Shown here: piece after piece, positions 9,456-18,290 of the stretch
How the letters are laid out: each line of letters opens with the position of its first letter
Numbering within the stretch: the stretch's first letter is position 1
Assembly (NCBI GenBank): GCA_016219515.1
Contig: JACRMU010000044.1
Span: forward strand, 1 to 50,575
Origin: Deltaproteobacteria bacterium
Lineage (GTDB): Bacteria; Desulfobacterota; Deferrimicrobia; Deferrimicrobiales; Deferrimicrobiaceae
DNA length: 50,575 bases
Direction: 5' to 3'
Translations under genes and position numbers: made by a program
Notes under the pieces: model-generated
Seen by the model: only the letters and a program-made list of their open reading frames with translations
Told to the model about the DNA's origin: nothing
Databases searched by the model: none

Positions 9456-10040
9456 CTAAGTGCGCGCGAGGCGGCCGGGAGCGCGGAGCGGCGGGCGGCG
9501 GCGCAGCAGGGCGTCCACGGCATGAGATGCGGAGGGGACGACCTCGAACAGCTCGAGGTTCCGCGGAGAAACGGTCCGGGTCTTTACCGCGTTCCGGCAG
9601 AAGGAGAGAATCGCGTCGAACCAGCCGAGCGTGTTGGCGACCACGATCGGGCGGGAGTGCAGCCCGAGCTGCTTCCAGGTGAGGATTTCGAAAAACTCGT
9701 CCATCGTGCCGAACCCGCCGGGGAGCACCGCAAAGGCGTCGGCGAGGCGGCTCATCTCCATTTTCCGCTCATGCATCGATTTCGTGACGATCCTGCGGGT
9801 GAGTCCCTCGTGGGCGAGTTCCTTGGTGCACAGGAACGAAGGGATGACGCCGACGGCTTCTCCTCCCCCCGCCAGGATCCTGTCTGCGAGGACCCCCATC
9901 AAGCCGACGGATCCTCCTCCGTAAACCAGCGATATCTTTTCTTCGACCATCCGGTCGGCGAGCGCAAGCGCGTCCTGCCGGAACGCTTCGGGGACGTGGT
10001 TGCTGGAAGAACTGAACACGCAGAGACGGCGGATCTTCAT
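9456..10040 (-). CDS. LOG family protein (TIGR00730; lysine-decarboxylase-like/cytokinin riboside monophosphate phosphoribohydrolase)
   Basis: RRLCVFSSSS, VYGGGSVGLMG, ERKMEMSRLADAFAVLPGGFGTMDEFFEILTW. Confidence 0.92.
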   Translation of the reverse strand: MKIRRLCVFSSSSNHVPEAFRQDALALADRMVEEKISLVYGGGSVGLMGVLADRILAGGGEAVGVIPSFLCTKELAHEGLTRRIVTKSMHERKMEMSRLADAFAVLPGGFGTMDEFFEILTWKQLGLHSRPIVVANTLGWFDAILSFCRNAVKTRTVSPRNLELFEVVPSASHAVDALLRRRPPLRAPGRLART

Positions 10041-10089
10041 CCTGCAAACCATACGGCGAATCGATAAAAAATGGAAGTGCAGAAAAAGG

Positions 10090-10119
10090 TTGACATAAAA
10101 GAGACAAAGTAAATACTAT
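10090..10119 (+). promoter_or_regulatory. Candidate sigma-70 promoter for cysK
   Basis: TTGACA-18 nt-TACTAT about 30 nt upstream of the cysK start. Confidence 0.55.
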
Positions 10120-10150
10120 ATACACGATAGACATAATATGGGAGGCCGGC

Positions 10151-11134
10151 ATGACAAACTGGTTCAGGGATAATTCGCTTTCGATAGGGCGGACGCCGCT
10201 GGTGAAATTGAACCGGATCGTCGACGGGGGAGGGGCCACGGTCCTTGGCAAGATCGAGGGGCGCAACCCGTCCTATTCCGTGAAATGCAGGATCGGCGCC
10301 TCGATGGTCTGGGACGCGGAGAGAAGGGGATTGCTGGCCCCCGGCAAGACGATCGTCGAGCCGACCTCCGGCAACACGGGCATCGCCCTCGCCTTCGTGG
10401 CCGCCGCGCGCGGATACGGCATCATCCTGACGATGCCGGAAACGATGAGCATCGAGCGCCGCATGGTCCTGAAGGCGTTCGGCGCGAAACTGGTGCTGAC
10501 CGAGGGAGCCAAGGGAATGAAGGGGGCGATCGAGAAGGCGGAAGAGATCGTCGCCTCCGACCCGGCCAGGCATTTCATCCCCCAGCAGTTCAAGAATCCC
10601 GCGAACCCGAAGGTACACGAAGACACCACGGGGCCGGAGATCTGGGAAGACACCGAGGGCAAGATCGACGTCCTGGTATCCGGCGTCGGCACCGGCGGAA
10701 CGATCACGGGCGTGTCGCGCTACATAAAGAACACGATGGGAAGGAAGATCGTTTCCGTTGCGGTGGAGCCGGTCCACAGCCCGGTGATCACGCAGCGAAT
10801 GAACGGACAGCCGCTGACCCCAGGCCCCCACAAGATCCAGGGGATCGTCGCGGGGTTCATACCCGACGTGCTCGATCTCTCCCTGATCGACCGCGTGGAG
10901 CAGGTGAACAACGACGATTCGATCGAATATGCCCGCAGGCTTGCCAGGGAGGAGGGGATGCTTTCGGGGATTTCCGCCGGCGCCGCGGTTGCCGTGGCCG
11001 TCCGGCTGGCGAAGCTCCCCGAATTCGCCGGGAAGACGATCGTTGCGATCCTGCCGGACGCCGGCGAGCGTTACCTGACGACGGCCCTGTTCGAGGGCTG
11101 GTTCGACAACGAGGCGTCCGCCACGACGATTTGA
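10151..11134 (+). CDS. cysK: Cysteine synthase A (PLP-dependent)
   Basis: [58 protein letters not shown]. Confidence 0.93.
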   Translation: MTNWFRDNSLSIGRTPLVKLNRIVDGGGATVLGKIEGRNPSYSVKCRIGASMVWDAERRGLLAPGKTIVEPTSGNTGIALAFVAAARGYGIILTMPETMSIERRMVLKAFGAKLVLTEGAKGMKGAIEKAEEIVASDPARHFIPQQFKNPANPKVHEDTTGPEIWEDTEGKIDVLVSGVGTGGTITGVSRYIKNTMGRKIVSVAVEPVHSPVITQRMNGQPLTPGPHKIQGIVAGFIPDVLDLSLIDRVEQVNNDDSIEYARRLAREEGMLSGISAGAAVAVAVRLAKLPEFAGKTIVAILPDAGERYLTTALFEGWFDNEASATTI

Positions 11135-11141
11135 AGCGCCG

Positions 11142-11840
11142 TCACTTCTCGCCGACGTACAGGGTGACGATGCCGAAGGTGAGCGGGCGGGCGTCGACCT
11201 TTGCGCAGCCGGCCCGGCGCATCATCTCCGCGAACTCCGGCGGAGGCGGGAACGTCTGCACCGATTCGGGAAGGTACGCGTAAGCGCTCCGTTTCGAAAG
11301 GAGCCCGCCGATCCGCGGAAGCACCTTCGTGAAATAGAAGCGATAGAGGGCTCCGAAGAGCGTCCCCTCCGGCTGCGAGAACTCCAGGACGACGACGCGG
11401 CCGCCGGGCCGGACCACCCGGCACATCTCCTTGAGCCCCCGCTCGCGGTCCACCACGTTCCGGATCCCGAAGGCGACGGAGGCGGAGTCGAAAACGCCGT
11501 CGCGGAACGGCAGGTCCTCACCGGGGGCGCGCACGAACGCGATCCGGTCCTTTTTCCCCGCGAGGGCGGCTTTTCCCCGGCCGATCCGCATCATTTCCAG
11601 AGAGATGTCCGACCCGACCACGAACGCTTCGCCGCCGTTTCGCCGAAAGATCTCCAAGGCGATGTCGGCCGTTCCCGTGGCCAGGTCGAGGTGCCTGCCG
11701 CCGCGCTCCGGCCGGATCTGCGCCACCGCTTCCCGGCGCCAACGGCGGTCCTGCCGCAGGGAGAGAACCCGGTTGAGCAGGTCGTACCTCGGCGCGATGG
11801 CGGAAAACATATCGCCGATCCTGCGGTTTCGGTCGTTCAT
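11142..11840 (-). CDS. ubiE: Demethylmenaquinone/ubiquinone C-methyltransferase
   Basis: MFSAIAPRYDLLNRVLSLRQDRRWRR, LDLATGTADIAL, FGIRNVVDRERGLKEMCRVVRPGGRVVVLEFS. Confidence 0.93.
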   Translation of the reverse strand: MNDRNRRIGDMFSAIAPRYDLLNRVLSLRQDRRWRREAVAQIRPERGGRHLDLATGTADIALEIFRRNGGEAFVVGSDISLEMMRIGRGKAALAGKKDRIAFVRAPGEDLPFRDGVFDSASVAFGIRNVVDRERGLKEMCRVVRPGGRVVVLEFSQPEGTLFGALYRFYFTKVLPRIGGLLSKRSAYAYLPESVQTFPPPPEFAEMMRRAGCAKVDARPLTFGIVTLYVGEK

Positions 11841-12032
11841 CCGGTACAATGAGCACGTCCTGCAGAGGAATTCGAGACGGTTCAGTATACCAGCCTCCCT
11901 TTCGCGGGAAACGGGGGAACTATCCGTCGAGGGACGGGTTTAATCGACTATGGCGGGGGGAAAGGTGAATTTTTCGACCCCCTCCTCACGTCTAACAAAC
12001 AAGGGACTCAAGGGGAAGGGAGCCGATAGATC

Positions 12033-13805
12033 ATGAGACGCATATCCGTGCTTCTGGCCGCGATGCTCATCGTGCTTGCCGCGGCGGGGTTGCCGAAACC
12101 GGCGATATCGGCCGAAAGGGACGCCGAGGAAGAGGGATTTTCCGCCTATTCGGTCGCCCGCCTCAAGATTTTCGAGGGAACCGCCTGGGTACGCCAGCCG
12201 GATTCCGGAGAGTGGGAGGAGTACGCCACCAATACCCCGATCCCCGAGCGTTCGCGCGTCAACGTTCCCGAGGGGGCCGAAGCGGAGCTTCAGTTCCACG
12301 GGGGGCAGTACGTGCTGTTGACCGGCGGGTCGGAAGTGGACATCAAGAAGTTCAACGAGGACGGCACTGCGTTCCGGCTCCGGTCGGGTGAGATCCGGTT
12401 CGACCTTCCCGCCGACGACTTTTCGCCGGTGGGCGTGACGGTGCCCGGCGGCGGCAAGGCGAATTTCAGCGTGCCGGGGCGTTACTGGCTGAGCGTCGGG
12501 GATGACGGCGGGACGCGGCTGGTGGTTCGCTCGGGAGAAAGCGACGTCTCCGTCGAACGCGGAAATTTCCACGTGAAGGCCGGGGAAGAGGCGGCGATCG
12601 GGAAGGATGTCCGCGTTTCCGCATACCGGGGAAGAGGCGGTGAAACGGAAGAGGCGCCGCCTCCGATGACGGAAGAGGAGAAAAATGCGGCCGTTCCTCC
12701 CGCAGCGGCATACGAGCTGCGGAACTACGGCGAATGGGTGCATACCAACGATTACGGAACGGTCTGGCGCCCGCGGGTCGTCGCCGGGTGGTCTCCGTAC
12801 TATTACGGGCGCTGGGTGTGGGTGTCGCCCTACGGCTGGACGTGGGTATCGAACGAACCGTGGGGCTGGTACCCGTACCATTACGGATGGTGGGTGAGCG
12901 ACCCGATCTTCGGCTGGTGCTGGTCGCCGTTCCGGTCGTTCGTTTCCGTGAACTTCGTGTTCGGCTCGGCGCGTTTCACCCATTTCCACCGGAACGCGTT
13001 CTTCTTCCCGGCGACCGTGCGCTTCGTGCGCGACGGAGGGTTCGTGAGATGGGTTCCGCTGCGTCCCGGGGAGCGGTTCGTCCGTTCGGGGTTCACCCGA
13101 AGCAACGCGCGGCTTGCGCGCTGGGATCGACCGATACCTCGGGGAACCGTTTTCGTCCGGAGCCCGGCGAAGGACAGGGGAAAGCCGGAGTGGAGGGGGT
13201 GGTCCGCCGCCCAGAGGTCTCGAGGGCAAGTCGTCGTGAGAGAGCGCGATGCGCGGCCGGGCGGGAGCACCGTCGGCCGCGAGGTCCCGCAGGTGCGCGA
13301 GGAGCGCCAGGGCGTCAGGCCGCAGAAGGAGAGAACCCGGCCCGACGGGCAGGAAAAGATGCGGCAGCGCAACCTCGATCGACCGGAACGTTCGCCGCAG
13401 CGAGAGTACCGGGGGAGGGAAGGGCGGTCCGGGGACGGGAGCGCGGCCCCGGGGAGGCCGAGGCAGGACATGGGGACGGTGAATCGGCCGGAACGGGCGC
13501 GCCCGGCCCGGTCACAGGCCGTGACCCCGGCCCGCTCCGAGGTCATGAAGCCGCCGCGACGCGTTGCGCCGACGGGGAGTGAGATGCGGCCGCGCGTGGA
13601 AGCTCCTCCCCCGTATCGGGGAGAGGCGCGTCGCGGAGAGCCGGCGGGCCGGATCGACAGGCCGCGTCCGGGAGGCGATGTTCCCAAGGGAAATATCGCC
13701 CCCGAACGGGGACCGGCGGGGCGGTCCCCGGGGCAGGACTCGGGCCAGGGGAGAGGGAACATCGAGAGAGGGACTCCCGAAAGAGGAGGGGGCGGACGCC
13801 GCTGA
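12033..13805 (+). CDS. FecR-domain exported protein with DUF6600-like aromatic repeat region and low-complexity Arg/Pro/Gly tail
   Basis: Signal peptide; FEGTAWVRQPDSGEW...GEIRFDLP; GRWVWVSPYGWTWVSNEPWGWYPYHYGWWV; R/P/G-rich C-terminus. Confidence 0.7.
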   Translation: MRRISVLLAAMLIVLAAAGLPKPAISAERDAEEEGFSAYSVARLKIFEGTAWVRQPDSGEWEEYATNTPIPERSRVNVPEGAEAELQFHGGQYVLLTGGSEVDIKKFNEDGTAFRLRSGEIRFDLPADDFSPVGVTVPGGGKANFSVPGRYWLSVGDDGGTRLVVRSGESDVSVERGNFHVKAGEEAAIGKDVRVSAYRGRGGETEEAPPPMTEEEKNAAVPPAAAYELRNYGEWVHTNDYGTVWRPRVVAGWSPYYYGRWVWVSPYGWTWVSNEPWGWYPYHYGWWVSDPIFGWCWSPFRSFVSVNFVFGSARFTHFHRNAFFFPATVRFVRDGGFVRWVPLRPGERFVRSGFTRSNARLARWDRPIPRGTVFVRSPAKDRGKPEWRGWSAAQRSRGQVVVRERDARPGGSTVGREVPQVREERQGVRPQKERTRPDGQEKMRQRNLDRPERSPQREYRGREGRSGDGSAAPGRPRQDMGTVNRPERARPARSQAVTPARSEVMKPPRRVAPTGSEMRPRVEAPPPYRGEARRGEPAGRIDRPRPGGDVPKGNIAPERGPAGRSPGQDSGQGRGNIERGTPERGGGGRR

Positions 13806-13891
13806 TACGTCCCCCCCATTTACGGGTTCGCCGTCCCTGACCGGCTCCTTGCCTGTTCGCTTCTTGGCAGCGGCCCGGTGAGAAATGCGGA

Positions 13892-14191
13892 TTAAGGCGA
13901 CTCCATCGATCCTTTCGCGCTTTCCGGTTCCGCGGGAGTCACGGTCACTTCGATCAGCGTCAGCCACGGGCGGCGGGTGTCGTCGGTCAGGGAAGGAAGG
14001 TCTTCCGGCGATTTACGGGGTTCCTCCGATCGGAGGCTGACGTTCGGGGACTCCGTCATCGGGACACGAACTGCGATTTCGGGGGATGGATCGGGACGTC
14101 CGGCCTGCTTTCCCGGAGCGCAGCCTGCGATCATGCCCATCAGGCCAGGAAGAACCAACGCGAGCAGGAAAATCACGATTTCCCGTCTCAT
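13892..14191 (-). CDS. Small predicted lipoprotein
   Basis: MRREIVIFLLALVLPGLMGMIAGC lipobox-like; GGAGG SD 8 nt upstream of this ATG. Confidence 0.55.
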   Translation of the reverse strand: MRREIVIFLLALVLPGLMGMIAGCAPGKQAGRPDPSPEIAVRVPMTESPNVSLRSEEPRKSPEDLPSLTDDTRRPWLTLIEVTVTPAEPESAKGSMESP

Positions 14192-14298
14192 GGCCTTCAC
14201 CTCCGCTCTCTATTTCATTTTACGCCTGTTATCGGGAATGGGGTCCGGTCTGCGTTTCCGGGAAGGGATATAATAGGTGTCGCAGGGAGGTGTGGACG

Positions 14299-14451
14299 GT
14301 GGCGATCGAGGCGGGACCGTTGCTGGCGAGTTTGGTCGATTTCGAGAGCGCCGCGGCGCAGGCTCCCTCCGGGCCTTCCGCCTGCCTCCCCCTGGTTCTG
14401 TGCCTCCTCGGTATTCTGCTGACCTATTTCCTGTCTCTGCGGGGAGAATGA
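14299..14451 (+). CDS. Small single-TM hypothetical protein (50 aa)
   Basis: GTG start with GGGAGG 8 nt upstream; MAIEAGPLLASL...LPLVLCLLGILLTYFLSLRGE. Confidence 0.35.
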   Translation: MAIEAGPLLASLVDFESAAAQAPSGPSACLPLVLCLLGILLTYFLSLRGE

Positions 14452-15920
14452 TCCGCCCGCCGTCCCGCGGCTGGTTTCCGCCTGTGAATCCGCAGGGCCA
14501 TCCGTTCCGCTTCTCCGGCGGTACCGACGATTCCCGTCAGCGTGGCGTTCCGCAACGTTTCGAGGACCGTTTCCATCCCCGGACCCGCGGGGATCCCGAT
14601 CTCGATCAGCCGCTTCCCGGAGAGAAGCGCGGGCCGCCGCGCGGCTTCCCTGAGGACGGGGAGAAAATCGAACTCCTCGCGACCCGCCGCCCTGGAGGCC
14701 GCCTCGTAAAGCGCCAATAAAGGTTCCGGCGTTTCCCACCTTGCGAAAATGGCCTCGATGCGTGCATGCCGGTTCCTCATGCGGTCGATTTCGCGGAGGC
14801 GCGCCAGATCCTCCAGCATCCGGACGACGCTTCGGACCTTGGGAAAATGGAGCCGCCGGGCGATGCCTTCGGCGCGGGGAAGACGGAGGAGCAATCCCTC
14901 GCGGCCGCCGGCCGGCTTCGGCACGCCGCCTCCCGTCCTTTTCCGGGCTGCGATCCGGAGGCGCGCGCGGATTTCCGTTTCCGCGAAATCCACGAGCAGG
15001 TTGGCCAGCAGGACATTTTCCGGCATGGGGTGTCCGAGCCGTCGTTCGAGAATCGCGTACCGCCGCTTCATTTTTCCGAGCGCGTCTTTCCGGAGTCCGC
15101 GCACTTCGGGAAGAAGGATCGGCAGGATCCCCGAGCGGCGAAGGTCGTCCACCGTGCGGGCCGGGTCCGCCGAGAGGGAGAGAAGCAGCTCATCGATGAC
15201 GCGCTCCGCCGGGATCGTCCGGAATAGAGCGGGAGCAACGCGGCGGATCGCCGCCCAGGTTTTCTTTTCGATGGAATACCCCGTACGCTCGTTCTTCTGC
15301 CGGATGGCGCGCAGCATCCGCAGAGGATCCTCCCGGAACCGGTCCTCAGCGTTCCCCACTCCCCGGATCCGTTTCCGCCGGAGGTCCGCGAGGCCGCCAT
15401 GGAAGTCCACCACCGTTCCCGTGACCCGGACCGCATCCGCGCGGAAAGCGAAAAGAAGGCTGTTGATCGTGAAATCCCGCCGGCCCGCGTCTTCCCGCGC
15501 GTCGACGTTCCTCGTCCGGAAGCGGAATTCCCGGTGTCCGGGGCCCGTGGAGCGTTCCGCCCTTGCGAGCGCCACGTCGAGTTCCTCCTTCGCCCAGGCG
15601 GTCCGCACCTTGTAGACCGCGAACGCTTTTCCGACGGGAAGGACCCGGAGGATTCCCAGCGGCCGGGAGGGGAGGGATCGAAGAAGTTTGCCCAGTTCTT
15701 CGAAACCGACGCCTGCGACCATCAGGTCGATGTCCTTCCCCGGGCGGCCTTCCGCCAGGTCGCGGACGATTCCCCCCGCGAGATACGGTTTCCCCCCGGC
15801 CTGTTCGACCGCGCGGCAGAACGCCGCAAGGAACCGCCACAGCGGCTTTCGCCGGCGCAGGGCGCGCAAGACCCGGGCGGAAATCTCCTTCGGGACGGGC
15901 ACGGGATCCGATGCGTCCAT
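14424..15920 (-). CDS. CCA tRNA nucleotidyltransferase / poly(A) polymerase family
   Basis: YLAGGIVRDLAEGRPGKDIDLMV, RRDFTINSLLFAF, RFREDPLRMLRAIRQ. Confidence 0.9.
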   Translation of the reverse strand: MDASDPVPVPKEISARVLRALRRRKPLWRFLAAFCRAVEQAGGKPYLAGGIVRDLAEGRPGKDIDLMVAGVGFEELGKLLRSLPSRPLGILRVLPVGKAFAVYKVRTAWAKEELDVALARAERSTGPGHREFRFRTRNVDAREDAGRRDFTINSLLFAFRADAVRVTGTVVDFHGGLADLRRKRIRGVGNAEDRFREDPLRMLRAIRQKNERTGYSIEKKTWAAIRRVAPALFRTIPAERVIDELLLSLSADPARTVDDLRRSGILPILLPEVRGLRKDALGKMKRRYAILERRLGHPMPENVLLANLLVDFAETEIRARLRIAARKRTGGGVPKPAGGREGLLLRLPRAEGIARRLHFPKVRSVVRMLEDLARLREIDRMRNRHARIEAIFARWETPEPLLALYEAASRAAGREEFDFLPVLREAARRPALLSGKRLIEIGIPAGPGMETVLETLRNATLTGIVGTAGEAERMALRIHRRKPAAGRRADHSPRRDRK

Positions 15921-15926
15921 GATGCT

Positions 15927-16466
15927 CTATAGATATCCTTTTTTCGCGAGGACGGCCACGATCCGGCGGGCCGCTTCCGCGGGCTCTTCGATGTCTCCCC
16001 GGACGACCATGTCCGGACGCAACGGCGGTTCGTACGCCGCCTGGACGCCGGGCACGTTGGGGGCCTTCCCCTCCCTCGCCCTGCGGTAGATCCCCTTGGG
16101 GTCCCTCGCCTCGCACACCGGAAGGGGACAATCGACATGGATTTCCAGGAACCGGGAGATCTCCTGCCGCGCCTTGTTCCTGTAGGCGCGCCGGTTCGCC
16201 GTGGCGTCGAAGATCACCGACACGCCATGCGCGGTCAGGAGCCGCCCGATGTACGCCATCGCTCCGTAGAACGCTTCCCGCTCCGGATCGCCGTACCCCG
16301 GATCCGGCGTGAGAATTTTGCGCAACGCGTCGGATTCCAGGACCGCGACGTTCACGCCCCGGGCGGCGAGCTCTCGCTGAAGGTTCCCCGCGACGGTCGA
16401 TTTGCCCGAGGCGGGAAGGCCCGTCAGCCAGACGGCGAACCCTTCCCTGGCGGATTCCTCACGCAT
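15927..16466 (-). CDS. cysC: Adenylylsulfate kinase-like protein
   Basis: VWLTGLPASGKSTVAGNLQRELAARG, LESDALRK, RPDMVV. Confidence 0.85.
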   Translation of the reverse strand: MREESAREGFAVWLTGLPASGKSTVAGNLQRELAARGVNVAVLESDALRKILTPDPGYGDPEREAFYGAMAYIGRLLTAHGVSVIFDATANRRAYRNKARQEISRFLEIHVDCPLPVCEARDPKGIYRRAREGKAPNVPGVQAAYEPPLRPDMVVRGDIEEPAEAARRIVAVLAKKGYL

Positions 16467-17547
16467 CGCAGCAGGCGTTGGCGCGGGCCGGGTCGAAGGA
16501 ACCGGCATCGAGGACCGCCTGGAGGAACGCGAAAATTTTCCTCCGGACGTCCTCGGAGAGGGTGGGGTACCAGACCGGGCTCGCCATGACGAGGCATCGG
16601 AAGGCGTAGAAGGGAGCGGCCACTTCGAGGATCTCCCGATCGCCGCTTTTCTCCAGGTAACGGCTCCAGAACCGGAGGAACAGGGACTCGAAGGCCCCTT
16701 CGAGCCGGCCGCTGCGCTGGAGGGAGTAGAAAAGGTAGTTGCCGGTGAGAGAGGTGACGTCGTCCGCCGGGTCGCCCCACTCCCCGCGGGAGCGGTCCAG
16801 CACGCTGAAATCGGTCCCTTCGCGGAACAGGATGTTGTAGGGATGGAAGTCCCCGTGGACCCGGCGCAGCCGGTGGGTGCGCCCCTTCAGGCGCCAACGC
16901 CATTCCACGCAGCGCCGCTCGATCGCCGTCAGCAGGTCCGCGGTGATGAATCCGTGCCGGGGCGGGTAACTGTCCATGAGGCCCATGATGCACTCCCCGT
17001 GGCCCAGGAGCTCCCGGATCCGCCGGACATACAGGCCGGGCTCGGTCCCCCGAAGCCGGTGAACGTCGACCAGGTAGTCGCAAAGGGCGTCCGCCCGGGC
17101 CAGGTAGAGGTCCGAGAGCGCTCCTCCCGCCTGCAGGCGCGCCAGGTCGTGGATATACCCCTTTCCCTCCACGTACTCCGTGAGCAGAAAGAACTCCTCC
17201 GCTTTCCCGAGGGAGAGGAGGGACCCCTCGGAGAGGAAGGCCCCCACGTCGAGCGAGCGGGTGTGGCGGGGAAGGCGCCGGAACGCATCGAAGTCCCACA
17301 GGACCATCTGGGCCCGGTCGGACATGTGCTCGTGGCCGAAGGAGCCCGGGGAGATCGTCTCCAGCACGGCTTTATGCTGCTTGCCGCCCGCCTCGTACTC
17401 CACGAGGACCGGCGTTCCGTACCCGTATCCCTTGATGGCGCCGGTGGGGATCTGTTCTCCCAGCAGGGACAGGCGCAGCACCTGTACGGGCATCCCCAGG
17501 AGGGCCGAGAGGTAAGGTTCCAACTTCTCCCGAGAGAGGTCGGGCAT
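16459..17547 (-). CDS. Aminoglycoside phosphotransferase (APH)-fold kinase
   Basis: RRVHGDFHPYNILFREGTDFSVLDRSRGEWGDPADDVTSL catalytic loop; overlaps the cysC start. Confidence 0.8.
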   Translation of the reverse strand: MPDLSREKLEPYLSALLGMPVQVLRLSLLGEQIPTGAIKGYGYGTPVLVEYEAGGKQHKAVLETISPGSFGHEHMSDRAQMVLWDFDAFRRLPRHTRSLDVGAFLSEGSLLSLGKAEEFFLLTEYVEGKGYIHDLARLQAGGALSDLYLARADALCDYLVDVHRLRGTEPGLYVRRIRELLGHGECIMGLMDSYPPRHGFITADLLTAIERRCVEWRWRLKGRTHRLRRVHGDFHPYNILFREGTDFSVLDRSRGEWGDPADDVTSLTGNYLFYSLQRSGRLEGAFESLFLRFWSRYLEKSGDREILEVAAPFYAFRCLVMASPVWYPTLSEDVRRKIFAFLQAVLDAGSFDPARANACCDA

Positions 17548-17560
17548 GCCCCCTCCTGTC

Positions 17561-17905
17561 TTATCTGCGGCCGGGCTTGCTTTCCGGGGGGCCCGTGGGG
17601 ATGGGGAAGGGCGTTACGTTCGCCGGAGGCGCGGCGAGGGCGACGATCTTGTTCACCCCCTCCTTTTCCACCTCATCGATCCGTACCACCGCCGGGAGCG
17701 GTATGTAGGTGCGCTTGACGCCGGCGAACTCGGATTTGAGCTTCTCCTCCGAGGGGTCGACGAGAAGCCCTCCGCGGCTGCCGAAGATGATGTCCTCGAC
17801 CTCGACGAACGCGAACAGCGGCCCCTGTCCCACCTTGCGGGCGTAGAGCTCGTACAGGTTCCCCTGGTTCTGGAAAAGGACGCGGTAGATGGCTCTCGGT
17901 TTCAT
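17561..17905 (-). CDS. DUF1820-like protein
   Basis: IYRVLFQNQGNLYELYARKVGQGPLFAFVEVEDIIFG...LVDPSEEKLKSEF. Confidence 0.75.
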   Translation of the reverse strand: MKPRAIYRVLFQNQGNLYELYARKVGQGPLFAFVEVEDIIFGSRGGLLVDPSEEKLKSEFAGVKRTYIPLPAVVRIDEVEKEGVNKIVALAAPPANVTPFPIPTGPPESKPGRR

Positions 17906-18062
17906 GGCGCCGGCCTCGGAGAATTGACGACAGGAAAAGTATATCAACCTTCACGGTTCGGAACGCGAGGTTTCTGCAAGGCGGTTCCGGATCGCGGCGG
18001 GAGACCGGCCGTCCCGAAAATCCGTGAGATAATGAATCCATCGGGAATGCAAGGAGGAATCC

Positions 18063-18140
18063 ATGCAGATCAATGTCCGCGAGAGGGTAACCGAATCGTT
18101 CCTGATCCTGGTGATGTTCCTGATATTCCAGTTCCTGTGA
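18063..18140 (+). CDS. 25-aa putative membrane microprotein MQINVRERVTESFLILVMFLIFQFL
   Basis: AAGGAGG SD about 8 nt upstream of ATG; hydrophobic C-terminal half; intergenic; terminator downstream. Confidence 0.45.
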   Translation: MQINVRERVTESFLILVMFLIFQFL

Positions 18141-18240
18141 GTGACCGAAGAGGCCTGGCCGGCCGTGCCGCCGGCCCCGGAAGGTTCCGTGGTCGTGAAC
18201 ACCGGTCGCTGAACCGGGACGGGAGGTATATTTCGAAGAA

Positions 18241-18270
18241 AAAAAGGGCGGGAGAGATCCCGCCCTTTTT
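18241..18270. terminator. Bidirectional rho-independent terminator
   Basis: aaaaagggcggga gaga tcccgcccttttt: 13-bp perfect stem with A and T tracts. Confidence 0.9.
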
Positions 18271-18290
18271 GTGCGCGATGGTGTCGCTCG

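Noticed and set aside
9148-9459. 103-aa plus-strand ORF through the MITE-like element
   Set aside because: Overlaps the AbiJ-like CDS out of frame and a non-coding inverted-repeat element
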